From NCBI RefSeq assembly GCF_000718135.1, contig NZ_JOEM01000007.1, positions 310,001-374,000 on the forward strand: a stretch of DNA of 64,000 nt, read 5' to 3'. The position numbers were made by a program, and so were the translations under genes. The notes below the pieces were generated by a model. The model did not search any database and was not told the origin of the DNA. It saw only the letters and a program-made list of their open reading frames with translations. The stretch is from Streptomyces cyaneofuscatus (GTDB lineage Bacteria; Actinomycetota; Actinomycetes; Streptomycetales; Streptomycetaceae). Shown here piece by piece: positions 26,884 to 35,573 of the stretch; position 1 is the stretch's first letter; every line of letters begins with the position of its first letter.

Positions 26884-28115
26884 AGTGGTGGTCCCCGGAG
26901 CCGACGGCGAAGACGGCGCAGCCGTCCTCCATCCGCAGGTGCCGGGCCCCGCTGTGGGTGACGGCCCCGGCCGTCCCCGCCGGGACCCACACCTCCGCGG
27001 TGGTGTTCACGGGCAGGCTCACTGCCAGCCGGAAGCGGCCGCGCTCCACCGTCCACCGAGTGGCGACGGTGCCGTACCGGGTCTGGAAGGCACCTCGCGC
27101 CCGGGTGACGCCCCCGCCCGGCCGGGGCCGTACGGTCACCTTCCGGAAGCCGGGCTCGGCGGGGGCGATCCCGGTGATGTGGGCGTACATCCACTCCCCC
27201 ACGGAGCCGTACGCGTAGTGGTTGAAGGAGTTCATCCCGGCGTCCTGGAAGCTGCCGTCGGGCCGGATGGAGTCCCAGCGCTCCCACATCGTCGTGGCGC
27301 CCCGGTCGATCTGGTAGCCCCAGCTGGGGAAGGTCCGCTGGAGCAGCAGCCGGTACGCCACATCGGTGTGCCCGGTCTCCGTGAGTACGGGGAGCAGGCG
27401 GGGCGTGCCGAGGAAGCCCGTGGACAGGTGCCAGTCCTTCGCCTCGATGAGCGCGACCAGCCGGTCGGCTGCGGTGGTCCGTTCCTGTTCGCTCAGCAGG
27501 TCCATGGAAAGGGCCAGGACGTACGCGGTCTGGGTGTCGCCCTTCACCCGGCCGCCGCCGGTGACGTAGGCGGTGCGGAAGGCGTCGCGGATCTCGCCGA
27601 ACAGGGCGGTGTACGGGGCGGGGTCCTTGCCGAGCAAGTCGGCGGTGCGGGCGACGAGGTCGGCGCTGTGGGCGTAGTAGGCGGTGGCGATGACGTCCTT
27701 GGGGGTGTCGTCCTGGATGTTGAGCCAGTCGCCGTAGCCGGTGGCGGGCCGCAACCGCCCGGTGCTGTGGGCGTCCAGGTAGTCCAGCCACGTGAGCATC
27801 GAGGGCCAGGACCGCTCCAGTACGCGGGTGTCCCCGTACGCCTGGTACAGCGCCCAGGGGACGGTGACTCCGGCGTCGCCCCAGCCTGCGGAGCCCGCGC
27901 CGAGGCCGCCGACCTGCGGGGCGACATCGGTGAAGGCTCCGTCGGCGGTCTGGTCGTCCTGGAGGTCCCAGAGCCACTTGGAGAGGAAGCGCGCGGACTC
28001 CATCACATAGGCGGCGGTGGGTGCGAAGACGTTGATGTCGCCGGTCCAGCCGAGGCGTTCGTCGCGGGCGGGGGTGTCGGTGGGGACGGAGAGGAAGTTG
28101 CCGCGCTGGCCCCAG
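26873..28115 (-). pseudogene. Alpha-L-rhamnosidase (GH78) fragment, 5' end deleted
   Basis: The frame encodes the (alpha/alpha)6 catalytic barrel and C-terminal beta domain of a GH78 alpha-L-rhamnosidase. It has GNFLSVPTDTPARDERLGW with the putative acid Glu, GYGDWLNI, and GATTMWERWDS with a second conserved Glu. The homology begins abruptly at about base 28115 (ITWGQRG). The N-terminal several hundred residues of sandwich domains and the start region are missing, and the frame beyond is antisense to a LacI-family gene and no longer looks like a rhamnosidase. It is therefore a 3' fragment of roughly 410 codons without promoter or start, and part of a deletion scar with the neighbouring LacI remnant. 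Confidence 0.85.
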
Positions 28116-28856
28116 GTGATGTGCAACAGCGCGCAGAGCCCCGGCGAGGAGGCCGAGTACCTGTCGCTCTTCGCCGAGCAGCGGGTGCGCGGGGTGCTGC
28201 TCACCCCCGCCGACGCGACCGGGCGCAACATCGAGGCCTTCCGGCGCCACGGCATCCCGTTCGTCCTCGTCGACCGGGTCGCCGAGGGGACGACGGAGTG
28301 CTCGGTGTCGGTGGACGACGTGGCGGGCGGCGCACTCGCCGTACGGCACCTCGTCGAGGCCGGGCACCGCTCCATCGCGTACGTCAGCGGGCCGCCCGGT
28401 TTCAACCAGGTCCGGGACCGCCGTACGGGGGCGCTCGCCGCGCTCGCCGAGGCGGGTCTCGGCCCGGAGGCCCTGCGGGAGCTGCCGACGGAGCGCCTCG
28501 ACGTCGCGGCGGGGCGGGACGCGGGGGCGCGGCTGCTGGGGCTCGCCGACCGGCCCACCGCCGTCTTCTGCGCCAATGACCTGCTCGCGCTGGGCGTGCT
28601 CCAGTCGCTGTTCGCGGCCGGGGTGTCCGTCCCCGGCGATCTGGCCCTGGTGGGGTACGACGACATCGAGTTCGCGGCGGCCGCCGCCGTACCGCTCACG
28701 TCCGTACGGCAGCCCGCGGCGGCGATGGGGGCGCTGGCGGCGGGGCTGCTGCTGGAGGAGACCGGTGCCGGAGGGGACCCGGCGGCGCACGAGCACCGGC
28801 GGGTGGTGCTCCAGCCGGAGCTGGTGGTGCGGCGCTCCAGCCTCTCCGCGCGGTAG
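28116..28856 (+). pseudogene. LacI-family regulator fragment, DNA-binding N-terminus deleted
   Basis: The frame holds the ligand-binding half of a LacI/GalR repressor. It picks up at VMCNSAQSPGEEAEYL, continues through RVRGVLLTPAD, VDDVAGGALAVRHL, AVFCANDLLALGVLQ and VGYDDIEFA, and ends with the usual LQPELVVRRS tail. The helix-turn-helix and the first strand of the sensor domain, about 75 residues, are absent. The sequence immediately left of 28116 belongs to the opposite-strand rhamnosidase, so both genes lost their 5' ends and shared promoter. It probably once controlled the rhamnosidase. Confidence 0.85.
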
Positions 28857-28894
28857 GAGGGGCCGCGCGCGTACGGCGTCGGCTTCCGCGCCCG

Positions 28895-30067
28895 TCAGGT
28901 GCGGGCGGGAGGTCTCCGGGCCAGGTGCAGGCCGACGCCCAGGGCCAGGGCCAGCACACACCCGGCGAAGGTCAGCCCGGCGTTCCTGAGCCCGAGCCAG
29001 AGGGTCAGCGCGCCCACGCCCACCACCGGCAGCGAGATGCCCAGGTAGGCGACGACGAAGAACGCGGACACCGTCGCGGCCCGGTGCTCGGCCGGTGCCG
29101 CTCCGCTGATCGCCGTCACCGCGCCCCGGAACGCGAGCCCCTGCCCCAGGCCGCCGCAGAGCGCCCCCGCGACGAGCAGCGGCAGCGAGGCGAGCAGCAA
29201 CGAGGCCGCCACCAGCACCAGTCCCACGACCAGGACGAAGCACCCGCCCGGCAGGGCCCGCCGCTCCCCCACGCGTCCCATCAGCGCCTGCCCGGCCGTC
29301 GAGGCGAGGAAGACGGAGAAGACGACGAGTCCGGCGAGGGCGAGGTTGTGCACGTCGAGCGTCTCGGCCACGAACGCCGGGGCGACCGCCGTGAAGAGGC
29401 CGAGCAGGGAGAACCCGGCGAAGGCGGCCAGCGCCGAGGGGGCGAAAACGCCGCGCACCTGGGGCGGGACGGCGAGCCCTTGCGGGTGCAGCCGGAAGCG
29501 TCGTACGGGGGAGGTGACCGTCTCGGGCAGCAGCCAGGTCAGCACGGCGGCCACGGCGATCAGCGCCAGGTGGGCGACGAAGGGGAGCGTCAAGGGCCGG
29601 GGGGCGTACTCGGCGAGGAGCCCCGCCAGGAGTGGGCCGCAGCCGAGGCCGCCCATGTTCGCGGCTGTCGCGGCGAGGCCCGCTCTGGCCTCACGCCCCG
29701 GTGGTGCCAGCTCCATCACCGTGACGGTCGCGGCGCCGCTCAGCAGCCCGGCGGCGAACCCCGACAGCAGGCGGCCGGCGAAGAGGGCGGGGAGCCCGCC
29801 CTCGAAGAGGAAGCAGAGGGCGCTGGCCGCCGAGAATCCGAGGGCGGCCAGGAGGACGGGCCGCCGCCCCGTCTCGTCGGAGACATTTCCGGCGAGGAGC
29901 AGGGTGGCGATGACGCCGATGGCGTAGACGGCGAAGACGACCGTCACCATCAGCTCGGAGAAGCCGAGCTCCTCCCGGTAGAGCCCGTAGAGCGGTGTGG
30001 GCAGGGTGGTGCCCGCCATACCGATGGCGAAGACGGCGGCGGCCGCCGGATAGCCCAGGCGGCTCAT
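28895..30067 (-). CDS. MFS transporter
   Basis: A 390-aa, 12-helix major facilitator protein. The loop 2-3 motif (GNVSDETGRRPVLL) and the paired six-helix halves are clear. It resembles sugar/drug-efflux type MFS proteins; the substrate is not evident. The ATG at 30067 overlaps the stop of the upstream NTF2-like gene by four bases (ATGA), so the two are translationally coupled. An upstream extension of the frame has no hydrophobic start and was not used. It converges on the LacI fragment with a 38-nt gap. Confidence 0.88.
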   Translation of the reverse strand: MSRLGYPAAAAVFAIGMAGTTLPTPLYGLYREELGFSELMVTVVFAVYAIGVIATLLLAGNVSDETGRRPVLLAALGFSAASALCFLFEGGLPALFAGRLLSGFAAGLLSGAATVTVMELAPPGREARAGLAATAANMGGLGCGPLLAGLLAEYAPRPLTLPFVAHLALIAVAAVLTWLLPETVTSPVRRFRLHPQGLAVPPQVRGVFAPSALAAFAGFSLLGLFTAVAPAFVAETLDVHNLALAGLVVFSVFLASTAGQALMGRVGERRALPGGCFVLVVGLVLVAASLLLASLPLLVAGALCGGLGQGLAFRGAVTAISGAAPAEHRAATVSAFFVVAYLGISLPVVGVGALTLWLGLRNAGLTFAGCVLALALGVGLHLARRPPART

Positions 30068-30507
30068 GAACCCTCGGGAGACGCGGCGGGGGTGATGTGG
30101 CTGAGCACGCACCGCCAGTCGCCGTGCCGGCGTACGAAGACGTCCGTGGTCCATTCGTCGGCGTCGAAGCGGTCGCCGCCGTAGTGGGCGGTGTTCGTGA
30201 TCCGCGCGGTGACGACGGCGGTGTCCCCGTGGACGCGGATCCTCGGCGGGGTGATCGCCTGCATCGCCGAGTGGGTCAGGTCACCGGAGGTGACGAAGGC
30301 CAGGAAGGTGTCGCGGTCGGTGATACCGGACTCGGAGACGATGACCCATTCGTCCGCCGTGAACGCGGCGATCCGCCCGGCGTCGTTCGCGACGATCGCG
30401 GCGGCCCAGTCGTCCACGAGTGAGGCGAGCAGCGCGTGGGCCGCCGGGTCCGCCGCGCCTTCGGGGCTGTCCGGGGGCGGCCCGGGCCGGTCTCCGCTGT
30501 CTCGCAT
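30064..30507 (-). CDS. NTF2-like (SnoaL/DUF4440) small protein
   Basis: A 147-aa cytoplasmic protein with the alpha+beta cone of the NTF2-like superfamily. The pattern is ALLASLVDDWAAAIVANDAGRIAAF, WVIVSESGITDRDTFLAFV, then alternating strands ending RRHGDWRCVLSHIT. These proteins act as small-molecule isomerases, cyclases or detoxifying partners; the exact role cannot be read here. It is coupled by ATGA overlap to the MFS gene downstream, suggesting a resistance or modification pair. The N-terminal 20 residues are Pro/Gly-rich. Confidence 0.8.
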   Translation of the reverse strand: MRDSGDRPGPPPDSPEGAADPAAHALLASLVDDWAAAIVANDAGRIAAFTADEWVIVSESGITDRDTFLAFVTSGDLTHSAMQAITPPRIRVHGDTAVVTARITNTAHYGGDRFDADEWTTDVFVRRHGDWRCVLSHITPAASPEGS

Positions 30508-30586
30508 TTTTCGAGCGTAGCCGTGGGGGGCGCGAGCCGCAGTTCAAGACCCGCGCCCCATGGCCTGCCTCAGCGGCGGTATGGCG

Positions 30587-32206
30587 TCAGCGCCATCCGC
30601 CGTACCGGCGTTCGAATCCGGCGAACGCCGCTTCCTGGCGCCACTGGGTCGCGGCCTTCGGGTTGCCCTCCAGGTGGCGGACGCAGTCCGGGGCGGGCGG
30701 GACGATGCCCGGCCGGGCTCCGGCACAGGCACGGACCGGGCGGTAGCCGGCCCGGGCCGATCCGGTGGCCCACAGGCCGTCGCCTTCGAGGAAGGCGTAC
30801 TCCAGCGAGGCGCGGGCCAGGTCCTTCAGCTCGGGGTAGCTCAGGCCGTAGGTCTCCCGGGCGTACCGGTACTCGTGGCTGATGTCGATGCGCGAGACGC
30901 CGGGGTCGTCGGTGGCCAGCACCACGGGGACGCCGTGGTGGCGGTAGGCGTTGAAGGGGTGGTCGTCGCCCGCCACGCCGAGGATCTGCTTGTTGCTGCT
31001 GAACGGCACCTCGACGGCGACATCGCGCCGGGCCATCGTCCGGGCGAGGCCGCGCCAGTCGTCCTCGTGGACCAGGTCGACGCCGTGGCCGATGCGTTCG
31101 GCGCCGGCGACGAGCACGGCCTCGCGGATGTGGAAGGTGAGGTCCTCGGGCTTGACCAGGCCGGGGGTCAGCTCGCCGGCGTGCAGGGTGATGCGGACGT
31201 CCGGGTACTGGGTGCGCAGGTATTGGAGCATCCGCATCTGGAGGCTGTAGTTGCGCAGCGCGCTCTCGCCGTCCTCCGGCTGGACGAGGTTGACCGCGAC
31301 GAACCGCGGGTCGCGTGCGGCGAGCCGCAGGCCGACGGCCATCTGGGTGAACACGCGCTCGTTCGAACTGCCCCGGGAGACCTGGGAGATCCACCGTACG
31401 GGGAGCCGGCAGCCCGGGTCGGGGCGGCGGGTGTCGCAGTGCGCGGCCTCCCGGAACTGGGCGTCGGCGGCGTCGGCCTCGCGGACGGCCTCGGTGACGA
31501 CCTTGTCGAGCTTCCCGCCCGCGACCAGCTTGCGGTGGAAGGCGGCGAGGTCGGCGTCGTAGCCGACGGACTCGGCGAGCTTCCGCGCGCTGTCGGAGGC
31601 GGGGGTGACCAGGGTTTCCAGATAGAACTGGTTCTGCTCCACGACGGTGTTGGCGACATTGGCGAGCAGCTTCCCGCGATCGCGCGTCGCCTCGCCGAAC
31701 TTGCCGAACGTGTCGAAGAAGTGGTCGTGGCCGGACTGGTCGGCGGGGAAGTCCTGCATCGACCAGGCGCGGACGATGCGCTGCCGGAACTGGCTGTCCG
31801 TACGGGCGTCGGCGGCCGGACGCGTGCCGGGTCCGCAGGGCGGGCGTACGGCGGTGTCCGTGGCGTCGATGCAGAGCCCGTTCTCGCCCGCGAGCTGGAT
31901 CAGGTACTCGGTGGTGACCGCGCCGGACAGGTGGTTGTGGAGGTCGCCGCCCTTGGGCAGTGCGGTGAAGAAGGCCTGCAGCCGTTCCGGGTCGCTCCGC
32001 AGGGCGTCGAGGTGGGCGGCGGTCCGGCGCTCGGCCGGGGTGATGGAGCGGTGCTGGGGCTGCGCGGCCGAAGTGGTGGCCGGGTCCTGCGCGGGTGCGG
32101 CAGCGGCGGCCGGGACGGTGGGGAGGAGAGTGAGGAGAGCGAGGGCGCCGATCCCGGCCGGGACCAGGGACTTGGGACGGAGAGCCGTCCGAATCGAGTT
32201 GATCAC
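30587..32206 (-). CDS. Secreted adenosine deaminase family protein
   Basis: A 539-aa exported metallohydrolase predicted to deaminate extracellular (deoxy)adenosine. The GTG at 32206 starts a signal peptide (basic start, LVPAGIGALALLTLLP, cleavage near AAAAA). The deaminase fold follows: the metal motif GGDLHNHLSG, a long helical insertion with two Cys pairs (including CDTRRPDPGC), TLHAGEL with the catalytic Glu, RIGHGVDL and the late metal motif VLATDDPGVS. The length and the extra N-terminal region resemble the ADGF-like secreted class rather than intracellular Add. It stands alone, downstream of the FMN reductase but 113 nt away. Confidence 0.88.
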   Translation of the reverse strand: MINSIRTALRPKSLVPAGIGALALLTLLPTVPAAAAAPAQDPATTSAAQPQHRSITPAERRTAAHLDALRSDPERLQAFFTALPKGGDLHNHLSGAVTTEYLIQLAGENGLCIDATDTAVRPPCGPGTRPAADARTDSQFRQRIVRAWSMQDFPADQSGHDHFFDTFGKFGEATRDRGKLLANVANTVVEQNQFYLETLVTPASDSARKLAESVGYDADLAAFHRKLVAGGKLDKVVTEAVREADAADAQFREAAHCDTRRPDPGCRLPVRWISQVSRGSSNERVFTQMAVGLRLAARDPRFVAVNLVQPEDGESALRNYSLQMRMLQYLRTQYPDVRITLHAGELTPGLVKPEDLTFHIREAVLVAGAERIGHGVDLVHEDDWRGLARTMARRDVAVEVPFSSNKQILGVAGDDHPFNAYRHHGVPVVLATDDPGVSRIDISHEYRYARETYGLSYPELKDLARASLEYAFLEGDGLWATGSARAGYRPVRACAGARPGIVPPAPDCVRHLEGNPKAATQWRQEAAFAGFERRYGGWR

Positions 32207-32319
32207 CGCCGAATGATCGCGTCGCCGGACCCGCTTCCCCGCCCGAACCGCATGGATCAGGAGCAAGATCCACTCGTTCGAGTGGGGAAGCCGTGGCCAC
32301 CCCTGCGCTACCGGCTCGT

Positions 32320-32919
32320 TCAGGCGCCGGGGGCCAGCACCGCCGTGCCGGGGGCCGGCAGCACCGCCGTACGCTCCTGGAGTGCCGTACGTTCGCGGAG
32401 TACGGCGGAGAACCGGTCCGTGACCTCGCCCAGGGCCGCGGCCGTGGGCGCCGCGAGAGTGACTGTGCCGTCGGCGTCGACGGTGATGTCCTTGTCCAGG
32501 GTGAACCAGCCCGGTACGACGTGGGCGGCTCCCATCGAGGTCAGCACCGGGCGCAACGCGTAGTCGATGGCGAGGACATGGGCGGTGCTGCCGCCCGTGG
32601 CGAGCGGCAGCACGGTCTTGCCGGTCAGCGCGTACTGCGGGAGCAGGTCCAGCAGCGACTTGAGCAGCCCCGAGTAGGCGGCCTTGTAGATCGGGGTGCC
32701 GATCACCACCCCGTCCACCCGGTCGAACAGCGCGGTGGCCTCGACGATGGCCGGGTGGGCGAAGTCGGCGCCGAGCAGGGCGTCGGCGGGCAGGGTGCGC
32801 ACGTCCAGGGAGACCACGTCGTGCCCCTGGTCCCGGAGCCGGTCGTCGAGGTGGAGCAGGAGGCGTGCGGTGCGGGAGGTGGCGGAGGGGCTTCCGGAGA
32901 CGGAGAGGACGGTGGCCAT
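32320..32919 (-). CDS. NAD(P)H-dependent FMN reductase (SsuE/MsuE type)
   Basis: A 199-aa flavodoxin-fold reductase that supplies reduced flavin to flavin monooxygenases. The N-terminus VLSVSGSPSATSRTARLL is the phosphate-binding loop of the SsuE family, and GVVIGTPIYKAAYSGLLKSLL carries the flavin-site motif. It is the last gene of the putative sulfur-scavenging operon, 94 nt after the hydrolase. It is the natural partner of the two-component LLM monooxygenase encoded upstream, which fits organosulfur desulfonation or desulfurisation chemistry. Confidence 0.88.
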   Translation of the reverse strand: MATVLSVSGSPSATSRTARLLLHLDDRLRDQGHDVVSLDVRTLPADALLGADFAHPAIVEATALFDRVDGVVIGTPIYKAAYSGLLKSLLDLLPQYALTGKTVLPLATGGSTAHVLAIDYALRPVLTSMGAAHVVPGWFTLDKDITVDADGTVTLAAPTAAALGEVTDRFSAVLRERTALQERTAVLPAPGTAVLAPGA

Positions 32920-33013
32920 GGGGTGACCTTTCGGGATGCGGTCTTCGCAAACGGCGTGGGTGTTACGGCAGTTCGCTGGGGTATTGCGGCGGTTCAGGTG
33001 CGGGCGCCCGGGC

Positions 33014-33778
33014 TCACCAGGCGGTGGACTCCACCGTGACGAGCGGGACGAGTTCGTTGCGCAGCGCCTCCAGGAACGTGACGATCTCGGCGGCGACCGA
33101 GCGGTGCTGCATGTCGTTGAGGACGTCGTGGTGGGCGTCGCGCACGATCGAAAGGCGGGCCCGGGGATGGGACTTGGCGGTACGGGTGAGGGCGTCGCGG
33201 TCCGCGAGCGGATCGGCGTCACCGGTCAGGATCAGCGCCGGGACCTCCGCCTCGCTCTCGTACGCCGCCGTGAGCAGGGCCTCCGGCACCGCCTCGTCGA
33301 GTGCGCCCCGGCGGAATCCGGAGTCGCCGGTGAGCGTGGAGCGGTGGGCGGGACAGAACGTACGGACGTCGAGCTCGTCGTCCCAGGCGGCGGAGGCGGC
33401 GGTACGCGCCGGGAGCCCGGCGAGGACGACGGCGTCGGCCGCCGCACTCTCCCCGCTCCCCAGGAGTGCCGCCACCGCCACCGCCCCGGTGTCGGCGCCC
33501 ACCAGCACGACCGGGCGGGCGACGCCGTCCGGGCCCGCCGTGCCCGCGACGGCCTCGGCGACCTGGGCGCCGAACCGGGTGAGGGAGCCGGCCGGGTCGT
33601 CGGCGTCGAGGTGGACGGCGTCCACGACCCGGACCCGGTAGGCGTCGGCGGCGAGTCGTCGGCCCAGCCGGGTGTAGGTCTCCCGGGTCTCACCCCGGCC
33701 GGGCACCACGACGACCGTGCCGCGGATGGCGGGCCCCTCGGGGCCGTGGTGGTCGGTGTAGTCGGCGTGCTCGGTCAT
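33014..33778 (-). CDS. Alpha/beta hydrolase
   Basis: A 254-aa cytoplasmic alpha/beta hydrolase. Visible are the first strand and oxyanion region TVVVVPGRGETRETYTRLG, the nucleophile-elbow position VVLVGADTGAV (an Asp rather than Ser in GxDxG), the ILTGDADPL acid loop and the terminal His in DAHHDVLND. The Asp at the elbow would be unusual for an esterase and is seen in dehalogenase-type hydrolases, so substrate is uncertain. It lies between the FAD monooxygenase (43 nt) and the FMN reductase, in the same direction, and is likely co-transcribed with them. Confidence 0.82.
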   Translation of the reverse strand: MTEHADYTDHHGPEGPAIRGTVVVVPGRGETRETYTRLGRRLAADAYRVRVVDAVHLDADDPAGSLTRFGAQVAEAVAGTAGPDGVARPVVLVGADTGAVAVAALLGSGESAAADAVVLAGLPARTAASAAWDDELDVRTFCPAHRSTLTGDSGFRRGALDEAVPEALLTAAYESEAEVPALILTGDADPLADRDALTRTAKSHPRARLSIVRDAHHDVLNDMQHRSVAAEIVTFLEALRNELVPLVTVESTAW

Positions 33779-33821
33779 CTGGGGCTCCTGGCTCGGTGGG
33801 CTCGGTGGGCTCGGCGGGGGA

Positions 33822-35564
33822 TCAAAGGACACGTGGGGCGGGGACGGAACCGAGGGCCTCCGCCGCGGCGCCGGGCCGGGCCCGGCCCAGCACCCGGTCG
33901 AGGACCGCGCGGGCGCCGCCGTCGGGCAGCACGGCTCCGCGCCAGGCGACGTGCTGGTCGGGGCGGACGAGGACGTACTCGGTGCCGTAGACCGCGCGGG
34001 CGTCCGGATCGGTCAGGTGGATCACCGTCAGCGGCAGCGACCGGGCGGCCGCCTCCTCGGTGAAGGCGTCCTCGACCGCCCGGTCCTCGCTGAGGACCAG
34101 CAGGGCGAAGGAGGTGCCGACGCGGTCGTGGAGGGTGGAGCCGTGCGGGTCGATCCGGCCGTCGGGCGCGCGGTGGCCCGGCCGGGGGTCGTCCTCGTAC
34201 ACGTCGGGCCGCCAGGCCGGTTCGGAGGCGAGCTGCCCCTCCTCGTACCAGATCACGTCCGACGCGTCGTACCGCTCGTCGAAGGTGACGCCCGCTCCCC
34301 CGGCATGGTCCCGGCGCAGCCGCTCGCCGATCTCGGCCCGCCGTCGTACGGCCTCGTCGCCGAGGTCGGCGTCGTCCGGGATGCCGCCGGCGCGGATCTC
34401 GGCGAGCGTGGCCTGCGAGCGGCGTGACCGCTCCAACGAGTGGTCGGCCACGCGCCAGTTGTGCGGCCGGCGCTCCTGGTCGTAGGAGTCGAGGAGCGTG
34501 TCGGGGGCGTGGCCGGCGAGCACGGCGGCCAGTTTCCAGCCGACGTTGGCGACGTCCCCGATGCCTTCGCCGAGGTTGCCGCCGGGGGTCCGGACGTGGG
34601 CGGCGTCCCCGGCGAGCAGGACCCGGCCCTTGCGGAACGTCGTGGCGATCCGGGTGGCGTGGTAGAAGGTCGTCGCCGAGACCAGTTCGAGGTCGAGGTC
34701 GAAGCCGAACGCGGCCCGCCCGATCTCCAGCAGCTCGTCCTCGGTGGGCTCGTAGCCGAGCGGGTACGGTCCCGCGTACACCCGCCACTCCCGGGTGCTG
34801 ACCGCGGCGAGGAAGCCGGACGCCCGGTGGTTGAAGACGATGTTGGTGGCGCTCGGGGCCGCGCCGACCCGGTCGGAGATGTCGCCGGTGCGGACGATCA
34901 GGCGCAGCCGCTTCTCGGTCGCGTGGTCGCCCTCCCGGTCGATCCCGGCCAGTCGACGCGTGGTGCTGGAGCCGCCGTCGGTGCCGAGGACGTACGCCGC
35001 GCGGACCGTGCGCCGCTCCCCCGAGTCGACGTCCACCACCCCGCCGCGGACCCCCTCGGTGTCCTCGGCCAGCTCCCGGAGCTCCCATCCTCCGGCGACG
35101 CTCACGCCGTGTTCGGCGAGGTGGTCGAGGAAGACCTGCTGGAGCACGGTCTGGGGGCGGCGCAGCGCCTCGTCCGCCGCGTGGTCGGGGGTGCCGGCAC
35201 CACGGAACGACGGTCGGGGCACGGGGACGAGTTCATGGCCGGTGAGCGAGGTGACCAACCGGGTGCCCCGGTTCCACTCCGGGGGGTACGTCCAGGCCTC
35301 GCGGATGCGCTGGAGCAGGCCCCAGCGGCGGAAGTGTTCGACCACGCGCGGGGTGTGGCCCATCGCGCCGGCCCGCACCAGGGTCGCGGTGCGGGCGCGG
35401 TCGACGACGGCGACCCGGATGCCCCGGGCGGTCAGTTCGGTCGCGGCGGCGAGGCCGACCGGGCCCGCGCCGACGATGAGGACGTCGACGGTGGCCGGGG
35501 GTCTGCCGACGGGGAAGCGGACGGTGTGGACGTCACGGCCGCCCGTAGCGGGGAGTTGGGGCAT
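33822..35564 (-). CDS. FAD-dependent monooxygenase (PheA/TfdB-like)
   Basis: A 580-aa flavoprotein hydroxylase. It has the dinucleotide fold VLIVGAGPVGLAAATELTARG at about residue 28, a DG motif (LGTDGGSSTTRRLAG) near 195 and the FAD ribityl motif GRVLLAGDAAHVRTPGGNLG near 310. A C-terminal thioredoxin-like domain is typical of phenol/resorcinol hydroxylases. It would insert oxygen into an aromatic or related substrate using NAD(P)H. The start follows the LLM gene stop by 9 nt. Its presence beside a second, FMN-type monooxygenase suggests a multi-step oxidative pathway for an imported compound. Confidence 0.88.
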   Translation of the reverse strand: MPQLPATGGRDVHTVRFPVGRPPATVDVLIVGAGPVGLAAATELTARGIRVAVVDRARTATLVRAGAMGHTPRVVEHFRRWGLLQRIREAWTYPPEWNRGTRLVTSLTGHELVPVPRPSFRGAGTPDHAADEALRRPQTVLQQVFLDHLAEHGVSVAGGWELRELAEDTEGVRGGVVDVDSGERRTVRAAYVLGTDGGSSTTRRLAGIDREGDHATEKRLRLIVRTGDISDRVGAAPSATNIVFNHRASGFLAAVSTREWRVYAGPYPLGYEPTEDELLEIGRAAFGFDLDLELVSATTFYHATRIATTFRKGRVLLAGDAAHVRTPGGNLGEGIGDVANVGWKLAAVLAGHAPDTLLDSYDQERRPHNWRVADHSLERSRRSQATLAEIRAGGIPDDADLGDEAVRRRAEIGERLRRDHAGGAGVTFDERYDASDVIWYEEGQLASEPAWRPDVYEDDPRPGHRAPDGRIDPHGSTLHDRVGTSFALLVLSEDRAVEDAFTEEAAARSLPLTVIHLTDPDARAVYGTEYVLVRPDQHVAWRGAVLPDGGARAVLDRVLGRARPGAAAEALGSVPAPRVL

Positions 35565-35573
35565 GGCGGGGCC

